Assembly (NCBI RefSeq): GCF_001931485.1
Contig: NZ_MSDV01000021.1
Location: 124,001-188,000 of the forward strand
DNA length: 64,000 nucleotides
Source of the DNA: Burkholderia sp. SRS-W-2-2016
Lineage (GTDB): Bacteria; Pseudomonadota; Gammaproteobacteria; Burkholderiales; Burkholderiaceae
Direction of reading: 5' to 3'
Shown: piece by piece, positions 26,581 through 33,918 of the stretch
Numbering within the stretch: the first letter of the stretch is position 1
Layout: every line of letters starts with the position of its first letter
The notes under the pieces: generated by a model
What the model saw: only the letters and a program-made list of their open reading frames with translations
Told to the model about the DNA's origin: nothing
The model's database searches: none
Position numbers and translations under genes: made by a program

Positions 26581-26898
26581 TTAGTCGGCGAGCTGACGGA
26601 ATTCGGCGGCCAGGCGCTCGGCATTCCATTGCGCGCCTTCCGGGGTGCGGAAGCCGTCGCGGTTCAGGCCGTCGACCACTTCCTGCAGCTCCGTCGCACC
26701 GGCTTCGAAAACGCGTTCGAGCGCATCGCCGAAGTCGTTTTCGTACTGGGTCGGCTCGGCCTTGCGGTTCTGCCAGACCATGTTGCCGCTCTCGCCCGGC
26801 TTCTCGATCACGCCCTTGCCGGCGACGTTGTTCGGTTGCGGCGCGAGCCACGGCTTCAGGAACGGATTGAAATTCACGGCTACCTCTCGCATGGTCAT
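26581..26898 (-). CDS. Small protein with a recombinase-like C-terminal helix motif
   Basis: A 105-residue protein with no signal or membrane segment. Its N-terminus (NFNPFLKPWLAPQPNN) is Pro/Asn-rich; the C-terminus (LNRDGFRTPEGAQWNAERL) looks like the helical DNA-binding motif of serine recombinases, with the LN..G..T..G..W spacing. The catalytic resolvase domain is absent, so it is not a recombinase. It overlaps the ferredoxin gene by four bases (ATGA) and precedes the oxygenase by 48 bases. Similar small genes beside Rieske oxygenases are known only by annotation. Assembly factor or subunit is my guess. Confidence 0.75.
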   Translation of the reverse strand: MTMREVAVNFNPFLKPWLAPQPNNVAGKGVIEKPGESGNMVWQNRKAEPTQYENDFGDALERVFEAGATELQEVVDGLNRDGFRTPEGAQWNAERLAAEFRQLAD

Positions 26899-27209
26899 TC
26901 CACCTTGATCTGGATTTCTTCACCTGCGAGACGTACCGAGTACATCTTCAGGTCGCGGCCGCCCGGCTCTTTCAGGCACTTGCCGGTCGGGATATGGAAC
27001 ACGGCTTCGTGCAGCGGACATTCGACGGTGTCGCCGTCGATGAAACCCTGCGTCAGCAGCGCGTACGCGTGCGGGCACACGTTTTCCATCGCGTAGATCT
27101 CGTCGCCCACCTTGTAGATGCCGACCTCCGTGTCGTCGAATTTGAATTCGAGCGGGGAGTCTTCGGACAGGTCGCCGGCATGTCCGGCACAGCGCCATTG
27201 TTCAGTCAT
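26895..27209 (-). CDS. Rieske-type [2Fe-2S] ferredoxin, first gene of the catabolic operon
   Basis: A 104-residue soluble Rieske ferredoxin with cluster ligands Cys45-x-His47 and Cys64-x2-His67 (CPHAYA and CPLHEAVF). It carries electrons from the FAD reductase to the oxygenase. AGGAGA lies nine bases before the ATG. It is the promoter-proximal gene of a leftward run of 14 closely spaced genes. A strong promoter and two dyad sites lie just upstream. Confidence 0.92.
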   Translation of the reverse strand: MTEQWRCAGHAGDLSEDSPLEFKFDDTEVGIYKVGDEIYAMENVCPHAYALLTQGFIDGDTVECPLHEAVFHIPTGKCLKEPGGRDLKMYSVRLAGEEIQIKVE

Positions 27210-27234
27210 TTCTCACGTTCTCCTGAGCCTTGAC

Positions 27235-27250
27235 GTTCCATATAAGGAAC
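27235..27250. promoter_or_regulatory. Perfect 16-bp palindromic operator candidate (operon side, downstream site)
   Basis: GTTCC-N6-GGAAC, a perfect inverted repeat, lies between the predicted start of transcription of the leftward operon and the ferredoxin start codon. Its half-sites recur in the two sites described nearby, which suggests one regulator, probably an IclR protein of this locus. Confidence 0.6.
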
Positions 27251-27254
27251 ATCA

Positions 27255-27268
27255 GTTCGTGTATGGAC
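27255..27268. promoter_or_regulatory. Second operator candidate overlapping the operon transcription start
   Basis: GTTCGTGTATGGAC overlaps the position about 7 bases past the -10 box of the leftward promoter. It shares TGTATGGAC with the reverse complement of the site at 27519-27533 next to the porin promoter. Occupancy here would block RNA polymerase. Confidence 0.55.
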
Positions 27269-27269
27269 A

Positions 27270-27297
27270 ATTATAGGAGCGTGTCTGTGCCGAACAA
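27270..27297 (-). promoter_or_regulatory. Sigma-70-type promoter of the catabolic operon
   Basis: On the minus strand a consensus -10 box TATAAT (27275-27270) is preceded, with a 16-base spacer, by TTGTTC (27297-27292). The predicted start is near 27263, 54 bases before the ferredoxin ATG. The consensus -10 together with overlapping dyads suggests a strong promoter held down by a repressor. Confidence 0.6.
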
Positions 27298-27471
27298 AAT
27301 AAAAAAAGCGCTCTCCAGGGAAAACACCGACTGTCGTTTTTCACCGACGCCGCGCCGCCGCGAATCGCGCTGAGCCTTATGCCACACGGGGCTTTGCTGG
27401 GCGAGGGGTTGGGCCAATAGTGAGACGATTGGCAACCATAAAGAGAGGGTTTGTCCTAATCCCGAAATTTA

Positions 27472-27499
27472 TTGGGGATGATTTTGACTTCACTATACT
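27472..27499 (+). promoter_or_regulatory. Candidate promoter of the porin gene
   Basis: TTGGGG (27472-27477), 16-base spacer, TATACT (27494-27499) on the plus strand. This gives a leader of about 145 bases before the GTG start. The operator-like dyad at 27519-27533 falls just downstream of the predicted start. Confidence 0.5.
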
Positions 27500-27518
27500 T
27501 TCCATAGGCGATACGTTT

Positions 27519-27533
27519 GTCCATACATGGAAC
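27519..27533. promoter_or_regulatory. Third operator candidate, porin side
   Basis: GTCCATACATGGAAC contains the dyad TCCAT-AC-ATGGA. Its reverse complement reads GTTCCATGTATGGAC, almost the sum of the two operon-side sites. Its place just after the porin transcription start suggests the porin and the operon are controlled by the same regulator. Confidence 0.55.
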
Positions 27534-27652
27534 ACAAAGAACGTAACCCCATGAGGTTCTGGCGCAGAACCAGAACGGAATCAACCCCAAGAACAGATCA
27601 AAGGACGCTGCATTCGACGAGTGTCCACGTCGTTTGATCAGGAGAACCAACG

Positions 27653-28726
27653 GTGAAGCAACTGATTGCAGCCGCTTTGACGGCAACCTGCATGACCACG
27701 GGCGCGTGGGCGCAGAGCAGTGTCACGCTATACGGCAGTCTCGATGCCGGCGTCGCCTATATCAGCAACGTGGGCGGCCACTCGAAGTGGATGCTGGAAC
27801 AGGGCAACATGCAGCCCGACCGTTGGGGCCTGAAGGGGGTGGAAGATCTCGGCGGCGGACTGAAGGCGGTGTTCCAGCTCGAAAACGGCTTCTATACGAA
27901 CACCGGCGCGATGGCCAAGCCCGGCGTGCTGTTTAACCGGATGGCTTACGTGGGGCTGTCGTCCGATCGCCTCGGCACGCTGACCTTCGGTCACCAGACG
28001 CCGTTCAGCTTCGACGTGCTCGGCACGTTCAGCACCGGCTATCAGGCCGCGAGCTGGTATGCGTTCCACCCGGGCAACATCGACGCGCTCGCGAACACCG
28101 CGGTCGTCCCGTACGACAATTCGGCGAAATTCCGCTCGACGTCGTTCGGCGGCTTCACGTTCGGCGCGATGATGGGGCTCGGCAACCAGACCAACTTCGC
28201 GACCGGCCGCACCTACGGCTTCGCGGCGACCTATGCGAACGGCGGCTTCAAGGCGGGCGCGAGCTACTCGAACGAGAACAACCGCACGCCGTCGATCGTC
28301 ACGACCGGCATTACGACTTTCCAGGGCCAGCCGGCCGCGACCTATACCGCCGACAAGCTGCAGAACATGGGCGCGGGTCTGTCGTACCAGTTCGGCAGCG
28401 TGCTGGTGCACGGTCTGTATACGCGCGTGAAGCTCGAAAGCGCCGGTCATTCGGACACCTATCAGAGCTACGACGCGGGCGCGAACTGGTCGGTCACGCC
28501 GTTCAACACGATCGCCGGCGGCGCCGCGACGACCACGCTGGCCGGCCATCGCTGGACCCAGTTCATGATCGGCAATATCTATGCGCTGTCGAAGTCGACC
28601 CAGGTGTATATCAACGCGCTGTATCAGCGCGCGGGGTCGAACACCGACGCGGCGTTCTTCACCGCGGGCGTGTCGAGCGGCCGCAATCAGGCGATCGTGC
28701 TGAGCGGCATTCATCACTCGTTTTAA
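27653..28726 (+). CDS. Outer-membrane porin, Burkholderia OpcP/Gram-negative porin family
   Basis: A 357-residue trimeric-type porin: signal peptide of about 20 residues ending WAQS, then SSVTLYGSLDAGVAYISNV, the hallmark of beta-proteobacterial general porins, RWGLKGVEDLGGGLKAVFQLE, and a final beta-strand ending HHSF with the C-terminal Phe needed for outer-membrane insertion. The start is a GTG with AGGAGA eight to nine bases upstream. It is divergent from the catabolic operon and shares operator-like sites with it, so it probably admits the operon's substrate through the outer membrane. Confidence 0.92.
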   Translation: MKQLIAAALTATCMTTGAWAQSSVTLYGSLDAGVAYISNVGGHSKWMLEQGNMQPDRWGLKGVEDLGGGLKAVFQLENGFYTNTGAMAKPGVLFNRMAYVGLSSDRLGTLTFGHQTPFSFDVLGTFSTGYQAASWYAFHPGNIDALANTAVVPYDNSAKFRSTSFGGFTFGAMMGLGNQTNFATGRTYGFAATYANGGFKAGASYSNENNRTPSIVTTGITTFQGQPAATYTADKLQNMGAGLSYQFGSVLVHGLYTRVKLESAGHSDTYQSYDAGANWSVTPFNTIAGGAATTTLAGHRWTQFMIGNIYALSKSTQVYINALYQRAGSNTDAAFFTAGVSSGRNQAIVLSGIHHSF

Positions 28727-28774
28727 CGCGGGGGTTTGAGCCGCGGGTTTGAGCCGCTAATGACGTGACGATGT

Positions 28775-28803
28775 GAAACCGGCCGCTTGATGCGGCCGGT
28801 TTC
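28775..28803 (+). terminator. Hairpin terminator after the porin
   Basis: Perfect 12-base-pair stem (28775-28786 with 28792-28803), five-base loop, ending in TTTC; the T-run is short, so strength is uncertain. It also lies at the end of the convergent IclR gene's far side. Confidence 0.6.
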
Positions 28804-28912
28804 GTTGAGCGGGATGAAGTAAGTGTTGAGGAAGTAGTCGCGCGATGCGCGCGGGCGGTCACCGCATCGCGCGGCGTGCGGCGTGCGCTCAATGGCACGC
28901 TCAATTGCACAC

Positions 28913-29929
28913 TCAGTGCGCGGGCACCTGCCTGCGGCGTGCCTGCATCGCGGTCGGATCGTCCGGCCGCGGCCGGTAGCTGAGCCGCTCGGACAGATCG
29001 AGCGCCGCCTGGCACACCGACACGACCAGCGGGTCGCGCGCCGCGCTCTCGCCGAGATCCGAGCGCGGCACCGTAATGGTCAGCGCCGCGGCGATCTTGC
29101 CGCTCTGGTCGCGCACCGGCGCGCTCACCACCGAAATCCCCCGCTCGAACGACGCCTCGCTGACCGCGTAGCCGAGCGCCGCGCTCTCACGCACCCGGCC
29201 GTACAGTTCCTCGACGGTCGCCGGCGTGCGATCGGTGAAGCTTTCGAGCCGCGGCTCCGGATACAGCTGGCGCAACTCCTCGAAACTCAAGTCGCCCATC
29301 AGCACCTGACCGTGCACGGTTGCATGCGCGGGCAGCCGGGTGCCGACGTGCACCTTCACCGAACTGAACATCGGCTCGTGGGTCTGCGCCTTCGCGACGA
29401 ACACGACGTCGCGCTGATCGCGGATCAGCAGATGCGTGCTGAAGCCGGTCGCATCGCGCAGGCGTTCGAGGATCGGCGTGCCGACGTCGGTCAGTTCCAG
29501 CGAACTCAGATATTCGAAGCCGAGCCGCAGCACCGCGACGCTCAGCCGGAAATAGCGGTCGCCGTTCACGCGTTCGAGGAAGCCGAGCGCTTCGAGCGTC
29601 TGCAGCAAACGGAAAGTGGTGGTGCGCGGAATGCCGATCCGCTTCGATAGTTCAGGCGCGCCGAGCACCGGTTCGCGCGCGCTGAATTCGGCGAGGATGC
29701 GCAGGCCGCGTTCGAGGCCCGGCACCAGATAAGTCGAGCCGCCGGCGCTGTCGTCATCGGTTGCCGCGAGCGAGTCCGCGCCCGCCGCGTGTGCGTGTGC
29801 TTTTGCCTGGGTTTGTACCGCTTCGCTCTGCGACGCGGCGGCGGCCGTCGCGCGGGGTTTGGTCTGCCTGCGTCCCACTCCTGTCTGCTCTTCTTTTGCC
29901 ATCTTGGCTGCCGTTTCTCTGCGGTTCAT
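28913..29929 (-). CDS. Second IclR-family regulator, paralogue of the operon's IclR
   Basis: A 338-residue IclR protein. Residues from about 80 on repeat the sequence of the IclR at 22251-23135 almost throughout (VPGLERGLRIL, REPVLGAPELS, FRLLQTLE, LRLGFEYLSSLELTD, VFVAKAQ, HGQVLMGD, SFERGISVVSAPV). The first 75 residues are a low-complexity Ala/Thr/Lys-rich extension not found in the other copy. An ATG at 29902 is an alternative start. It ends 186 bases from the porin gene and most likely helps control the porin and the catabolic operon. Confidence 0.88.
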   Translation of the reverse strand: MNRRETAAKMAKEEQTGVGRRQTKPRATAAAASQSEAVQTQAKAHAHAAGADSLAATDDDSAGGSTYLVPGLERGLRILAEFSAREPVLGAPELSKRIGIPRTTTFRLLQTLEALGFLERVNGDRYFRLSVAVLRLGFEYLSSLELTDVGTPILERLRDATGFSTHLLIRDQRDVVFVAKAQTHEPMFSSVKVHVGTRLPAHATVHGQVLMGDLSFEELRQLYPEPRLESFTDRTPATVEELYGRVRESAALGYAVSEASFERGISVVSAPVRDQSGKIAAALTITVPRSDLGESAARDPLVVSVCQAALDLSERLSYRPRPDDPTAMQARRRQVPAH

Positions 29930-30110
29930 CGGATACGAGGCCGGTTCGACGCCGGCGTGCTGTGCTCCATCTGTAAAACCTACCTCGGTTCGTCATCATA
30001 GCGCGAAGCATGCGGCGATTCGGCCACGCGGTGCTATGCTTGGCTCCGGTCCGGCCGCGCGGGCATCGCCGCCGCGCGGCCGCGCCGAGACAGCGTGTGG
30101 AGACCCCGCC

Positions 30111-30407
30111 ATGTCCGATGCCATCCAGATTCAGGTCGCCGACTCCCATCTTTATCCGGGCTGCGCGGTGCGCATCGCGCATCTGCCCGAGCCGGCCGCG
30201 GCGCCGGGTCTCGCCGACGCGCACGTCGAATTCGCGGATGGCTCCGGCGCGCATGCAACCTGCCAGCGGCGCGCGCACGACGAACTCGAACTGAGCGTCG
30301 ACGGTTACGCAACACTGAGGCGTCATCCTGTGAATGCGCGGCACTGGCTGCTGTTCGCCGTCGACGCAACGCAGCATAGCTGGCGCGTCAAACGCCGGCT
30401 GCCATAG
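30111..30407 (+). CDS. Small hypothetical protein
   Basis: A 98-residue soluble protein (MSDAIQIQVADSHLYPGCAV...) that I do not recognise. It reads as a small beta-rich domain with regular alternation of hydrophobic residues (CAVRIAHLP, ADAHVEFADG, DELELSVDGYATL, HWLLFAVDA) and no signal peptide. GGAG lies nine to ten bases before the ATG, and codon use is normal for the window, which supports a real gene. It is divergent from IclR and upstream of the phosphoesterase gene by about 135 bases. Confidence 0.6.
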   Translation: MSDAIQIQVADSHLYPGCAVRIAHLPEPAAAPGLADAHVEFADGSGAHATCQRRAHDELELSVDGYATLRRHPVNARHWLLFAVDATQHSWRVKRRLP

Positions 30408-30542
30408 AGCCGCGGCGCAACAAGCCGCAATAAACCGCATCAAGCCGCGAGGCCCGCCGGCCTCTTCGACCACGCAACCGGTGTCGCCCGCGTGCCGAGC
30501 TGTGCGAACGCGAGCGTCACGTCTTCTTCGGAACCCTCATCG

Positions 30543-32255
30543 ATGACCGACCACGATCCCGACCTGCCGCCGAAGCTCGACAACGCCACCTCGATCGATA
30601 GCGCCAACGACCTACCCGACGATCCCGAACGCCGCCGCGTCCTCACCGGCCTCGCCGCGGTCGGCTTCGGCCTCGCGCTGAGCGGCTGCAAAACCGGCGA
30701 AGGCCTCGCGGGCAACGCGCCGCCGCGCAGCGCCGCCGACGCACGGCTCGACGCCGCGCTGCACGATCAGGTCAAGCGCATCGTCGTGATCTACGCGGAG
30801 AACCGCAGTTTCGCGAACCTGTACGGCAACTACCCGGGCGTGCAGCAACCGCTCGCCGCGGTGAGCGCCGAGCGCTACGCGCAACTCGATCGCGACGGCA
30901 AGACACCGATGCCGCGGCTGCCGGCAATCTGGGGCGGACTGGTGCCGCAGGCGCAGGAAGTGGACGGCAAGCGCTTCATGATCGGCGAGAACGATCTGGA
31001 TCATCTGCACAACCGGCCGTTCCAGATCGTCGACGCGCACGGCGCGCCGCTGCCGACCGGCGTGATCACGCGCGACCTCGTGCACCGCTTCTATCAGAAC
31101 CAGATGCAGATCAACGCGGGGCGCAACAACCAGTTCGCCGCGTGGGGCGATTCCGGCGGCCTCGTGATGGGCCACTATCGCAATTCCGCCGATTCGCTGC
31201 GGCTGTGGAATCTCGCGCAGCAGTACACGCTGTGCGACAACTTCTTCATGGCGGCCTTCGGCGGCTCGTGGCTGAACCACATCTTCCTGATCTCCGCGCA
31301 GGCGCCGTACTACCCGGACATTCATAACAGTCCGGCGAAAAAGCTCGTTTCGGTGGTCGATGGCGACGACCCGACCGGCACGCGGCTCAAGCTCGCGGCC
31401 GACTGCCCCGCATCGGCGCTCGACGGTCCGCCGAAATTCGTCAACGACGGCGCGTTCACCGCCGACGGCTACGCGGTCAACACGATGGCGCCGCCGTATC
31501 AGCCGAGCAACGTGCGCGCCGCCAAGGGCGGCGACCCGGCGTTCGCGGACCTGGACAACCCGCGCGTGCTGCGCCCGCAAACTTACGCGACGATCGGCGA
31601 CCGGCTGTCGGACAAGGGGATCGACTGGGCGTGGTACAGCGGCGCGTGGCAGTACGCGCTCGAACATCGCGACACCGGCGCGGTGCCCGACTTCCAGTAT
31701 CACCATCAGCCGTTTAACTACTTCGCCAATTACGCGCCGGGCAGCGCGGCGCGCCGCCGGCATCTGCGCGACGGCGGGATGGGTAACGAGGCGTCGACCA
31801 ACCGGCTGATCGCCGACATCGACGCGGGGCGTCTGCCGAGCGTCACATTCTATAAACCGCAAGGTGACCTGAACATGCACGCGGGTTACGCGGACGTCGA
31901 ATCGGGCGACCGTCATATCGCGACGATCATCGAGCATCTGCAACGCGGGCCGCAGTGGGCGAATACGGTCGTGATCGTTACCGTCGATGAAAACGGCGGC
32001 TGGTGGGATCCGGTCGCGCCGCCGACCGGCGATCGCTGGGGTCCGGGCTCGCGCATTCCGGCGCTGGTGATCTCGCCGCTCGCGAAAAAGGGCTATGTCG
32101 ATCACACGGTGTACGACACCAATTCGATTCTGCGTTTCATTAGCCGCGTGCACGGACTTGCGCCGCTCGATGGAGTGGTCGCGCGCGATCAGGCGTTCGC
32201 GAAGAATGGGCTCGCGCCGCTCGGGGATTTGACGGCGTCGCTCGATCTGGCTTGA
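30543..32255 (+). CDS. Acid phosphatase / phospholipase C family phosphoesterase, Tat-exported lipoprotein
   Basis: A 570-residue member of the alkaline-phosphatase-like phosphoesterase family that includes AcpA and bacterial phospholipase C. The N-terminus holds ERRRVLTGLAAVGFGLALSGC: a twin-arginine-like start followed by a lipobox, so the folded enzyme is probably exported by Tat and lipid-anchored. Catalytic-site motifs are VVIYAENRSFANLYG near 80-95 and VDENGGWWDPVAPP near 480. It should release phosphate from phosphomonoesters or phospholipids in the periplasm. I use the ATG at 30543, which places the RR motif at the expected distance. Confidence 0.85.
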   Translation: MTDHDPDLPPKLDNATSIDSANDLPDDPERRRVLTGLAAVGFGLALSGCKTGEGLAGNAPPRSAADARLDAALHDQVKRIVVIYAENRSFANLYGNYPGVQQPLAAVSAERYAQLDRDGKTPMPRLPAIWGGLVPQAQEVDGKRFMIGENDLDHLHNRPFQIVDAHGAPLPTGVITRDLVHRFYQNQMQINAGRNNQFAAWGDSGGLVMGHYRNSADSLRLWNLAQQYTLCDNFFMAAFGGSWLNHIFLISAQAPYYPDIHNSPAKKLVSVVDGDDPTGTRLKLAADCPASALDGPPKFVNDGAFTADGYAVNTMAPPYQPSNVRAAKGGDPAFADLDNPRVLRPQTYATIGDRLSDKGIDWAWYSGAWQYALEHRDTGAVPDFQYHHQPFNYFANYAPGSAARRRHLRDGGMGNEASTNRLIADIDAGRLPSVTFYKPQGDLNMHAGYADVESGDRHIATIIEHLQRGPQWANTVVIVTVDENGGWWDPVAPPTGDRWGPGSRIPALVISPLAKKGYVDHTVYDTNSILRFISRVHGLAPLDGVVARDQAFAKNGLAPLGDLTASLDLA

Positions 32256-32488
32256 TCTTCGATGGTCAGGCTGGAATAGCAAACCGGATCGCCACAGTTC
32301 TCGCGACGTGCACGCTTTTTTGGAGCGGCGTGCACGTCGCGAACACTTCTGAACGGGCTAGCATCCGACGTACCTCGACCGGTGTTTGCGGCAAAAATAT
32401 ATTCCTCTGCTTTGTTCCGCCGCGGCCTTGCATAACGCGCGCCGCCGCCTAGACTGATAAAGCAATTCGCACTTTGTACGGGACTGAC

Positions 32489-32848
32489 ATGCGACTGACC
32501 ATCCTGATCAACGGTTCCGATCCCACCGTAAGCCACGATTACGCTGTGCTATGGCTCGATACCGACGAACACCGTTGGTCGAGAGAAGCGCATCAAGGGA
32601 TCGACCTGCCCGCCTGGGGAGAGCTTCACGACGAAGACGGCGTAACCACGCTGTGCGCGCCGAGTGCCGATGCGCCGCTGTGTACGTTGCGCGGTTTGCA
32701 CGTCGATAGAAAGGAACGGGTGAGCGCAGCGCAAGGCGCCGCCGCGTGGACCGCGCTGCAATCGCGCAAGCCGACGAGCGGCTTCTGGCGTTTGCAGGCG
32801 GTGGACCGTCAAAAGGTCCGCGCTGAAAACAGCCTGTTCGGTAATTAA
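32489..32848 (+). CDS. Hypothetical protein
   Basis: A 119-residue cytoplasmic protein (MRLTILINGSDPTVSHDYAVL...) that I do not recognise. It is rich in Trp (AVLWLDTDEHRWSREAH, LPAWGEL, AAWTAL, GFWRLQ) and has no signal or membrane segment. The ATG at 32489 follows a weak GGGA; an upstream TTG is less likely. A UUCG-loop terminator ends it at once, so it is a single-gene unit. Confidence 0.6.
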   Translation: MRLTILINGSDPTVSHDYAVLWLDTDEHRWSREAHQGIDLPAWGELHDEDGVTTLCAPSADAPLCTLRGLHVDRKERVSAAQGAAAWTALQSRKPTSGFWRLQAVDRQKVRAENSLFGN

Positions 32849-32854
32849 GTTCTC

Positions 32855-32874
32855 GCGCGCTTCGGCGCGCTTTT
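32855..32874 (+). terminator. Intrinsic terminator with UUCG tetraloop
   Basis: GCGCGC (32855-32860), TTCG loop, GCGCGC (32865-32870), TTTT. The C(UUCG)G tetraloop is exceptionally stable. Confidence 0.85.
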
Positions 32875-33067
32875 CCTGTTCGGTCGAAACTTCCGGCTCA
32901 CGCGCGGGTGGTTGCTCGCGCGTGGCTATTCGTGCGTGCGTGTGCGTGTCTGCTCGGGCATGCTCATGCATGCTTGTGCGTGCGCCAACACACACTTACG
33001 CGGCCGTCGGCGCGACGCTTAAGAAGTCCTTAAGGTTCCGTGCGTAGAGTCGGAAGTCCACGCATTC
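32875..33067 (+). ncRNA. Possible small RNA ending at an orphan terminator
   Basis: This 193-base stretch follows one terminator and ends at a second perfect one (33068-33095) with no open frame of note between them. The last 60 bases can fold, for example TGCGT (33040 region) with ACGCA near 33058. The middle is a low-complexity GT/CA-rich run (gtgcgtgtgcgtgtctgctc...). I found no convincing promoter. An unannotated small RNA, or a 5' leader attenuator for the nuclease gene, would each explain the second terminator. Confidence 0.3.
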
Positions 33068-33095
33068 GGGTCGCTGCAAAGCGACCCATTTTTTT
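33068..33095 (+). terminator. Orphan intrinsic terminator upstream of the nuclease gene
   Basis: Perfect 8-base-pair stem GGGTCGCT/AGCGACCC (33068-33075 with 33080-33087), GCAA loop of the stable GNRA class, then ATTTTTTT. It is about 195 bases past the previous terminator and 74 bases before the next gene. Confidence 0.8.
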
Positions 33096-33168
33096 GCCTG
33101 TCCATCAGGGTCGTCCAGCGCGGGCAGCAACGCTATACTTGCGCCCCCATCCATCGCACGACCGCCCC

Positions 33169-33918
33169 ATGAAGAAGTGGCTCACCTGTCTGTTATTCGC
33201 CGTCGCCGCTCACGCGAGCGCGGCGCCTTCCTGCACCCAGTTCACACCGAATGCGCAATGGCCGGTGCTGAGCAATCAGAAGATGGCGCCGAAAACGCGC
33301 CTGCTCTGCTATAGCGATTTCGCGGTACTGCACTCGGGAATCACGCACGGCCCGCTCTGGTCGGCCGAGCATCTGACACGCGCGCATATCGAAGAAGCAA
33401 AAGATATGGTGCGCACCAACAAGTTCTTCGAAGACGCGCGTCTGCCCGACGGCGAAGGCGCAACGCTCGCCGACTACAAGCGCAGCGGTTTCGATCGCGG
33501 TCATATGAGCCCGGCAGGCAATCGCTGGAACCCCGAAGGGATGGCGCAATCGTTCTCGCTCGCGAACATCGTGCCGCAAAACCGTCAGAACAACCAACGA
33601 TTGTGGGCCCGCATCGAAACCGCGGTGCGCAAGATCGCGCTCTCCTACGACGACACCTACGTCGTCACCGGCCCGATGTTCTCCGGTCAGCAATTGCAGA
33701 CCATCGGACCGACGCGCGTATTCGTGCCGACGCAGTTGTACAAGGTCGTCTACGTGCCGTCGCGGCGACTCGCATTCGCGATCGTGGTCGATAATGTATC
33801 GACCAATCGCTACGACATCCGCACGATTCACGAACTCGAAGCGGTATCGGGCATCCGTTTTCCGGGCATTCCGGAAGACCTCAAGGACCAGCGGCCAGGA
33901 GGACTGAAAGGTGTTTAA
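33169..33918 (+). CDS. Secreted DNA/RNA non-specific endonuclease
   Basis: A 249-residue exported nuclease of the NucA/Serratia nuclease (beta-beta-alpha metal) family. Signal peptide of about 19 residues ending ASAAP, then the DRGHM signature at 109-113 with catalytic His112 and the metal-binding Asn in the later SLANIVPQNRQNNQRLW block. It should cut both DNA and RNA with Mg2+ in the periplasm or outside the cell, as a nutrient or biofilm-DNA nuclease. The small gene at 33911 overlaps its stop codon. A TATACT -10-like box lies at 33134-33139. Confidence 0.9.
   Translation: MKKWLTCLLFAVAAHASAAPSCTQFTPNAQWPVLSNQKMAPKTRLLCYSDFAVLHSGITHGPLWSAEHLTRAHIEEAKDMVRTNKFFEDARLPDGEGATLADYKRSGFDRGHMSPAGNRWNPEGMAQSFSLANIVPQNRQNNQRLWARIETAVRKIALSYDDTYVVTGPMFSGQQLQTIGPTRVFVPTQLYKVVYVPSRRLAFAIVVDNVSTNRYDIRTIHELEAVSGIRFPGIPEDLKDQRPGGLKGV

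Noticed and set aside
26581..26898. Site-specific recombinase or mobile element remnant
   Set aside because: Only the C-terminal helix motif is similar; no catalytic Ser domain, no repeats or att sites, and the gene is coupled to a ferredoxin gene.
33134..33139. Promoter of the nuclease gene (TATACT)
   Set aside because: No acceptable -35 box at the right spacing, so I did not list it as a promoter.
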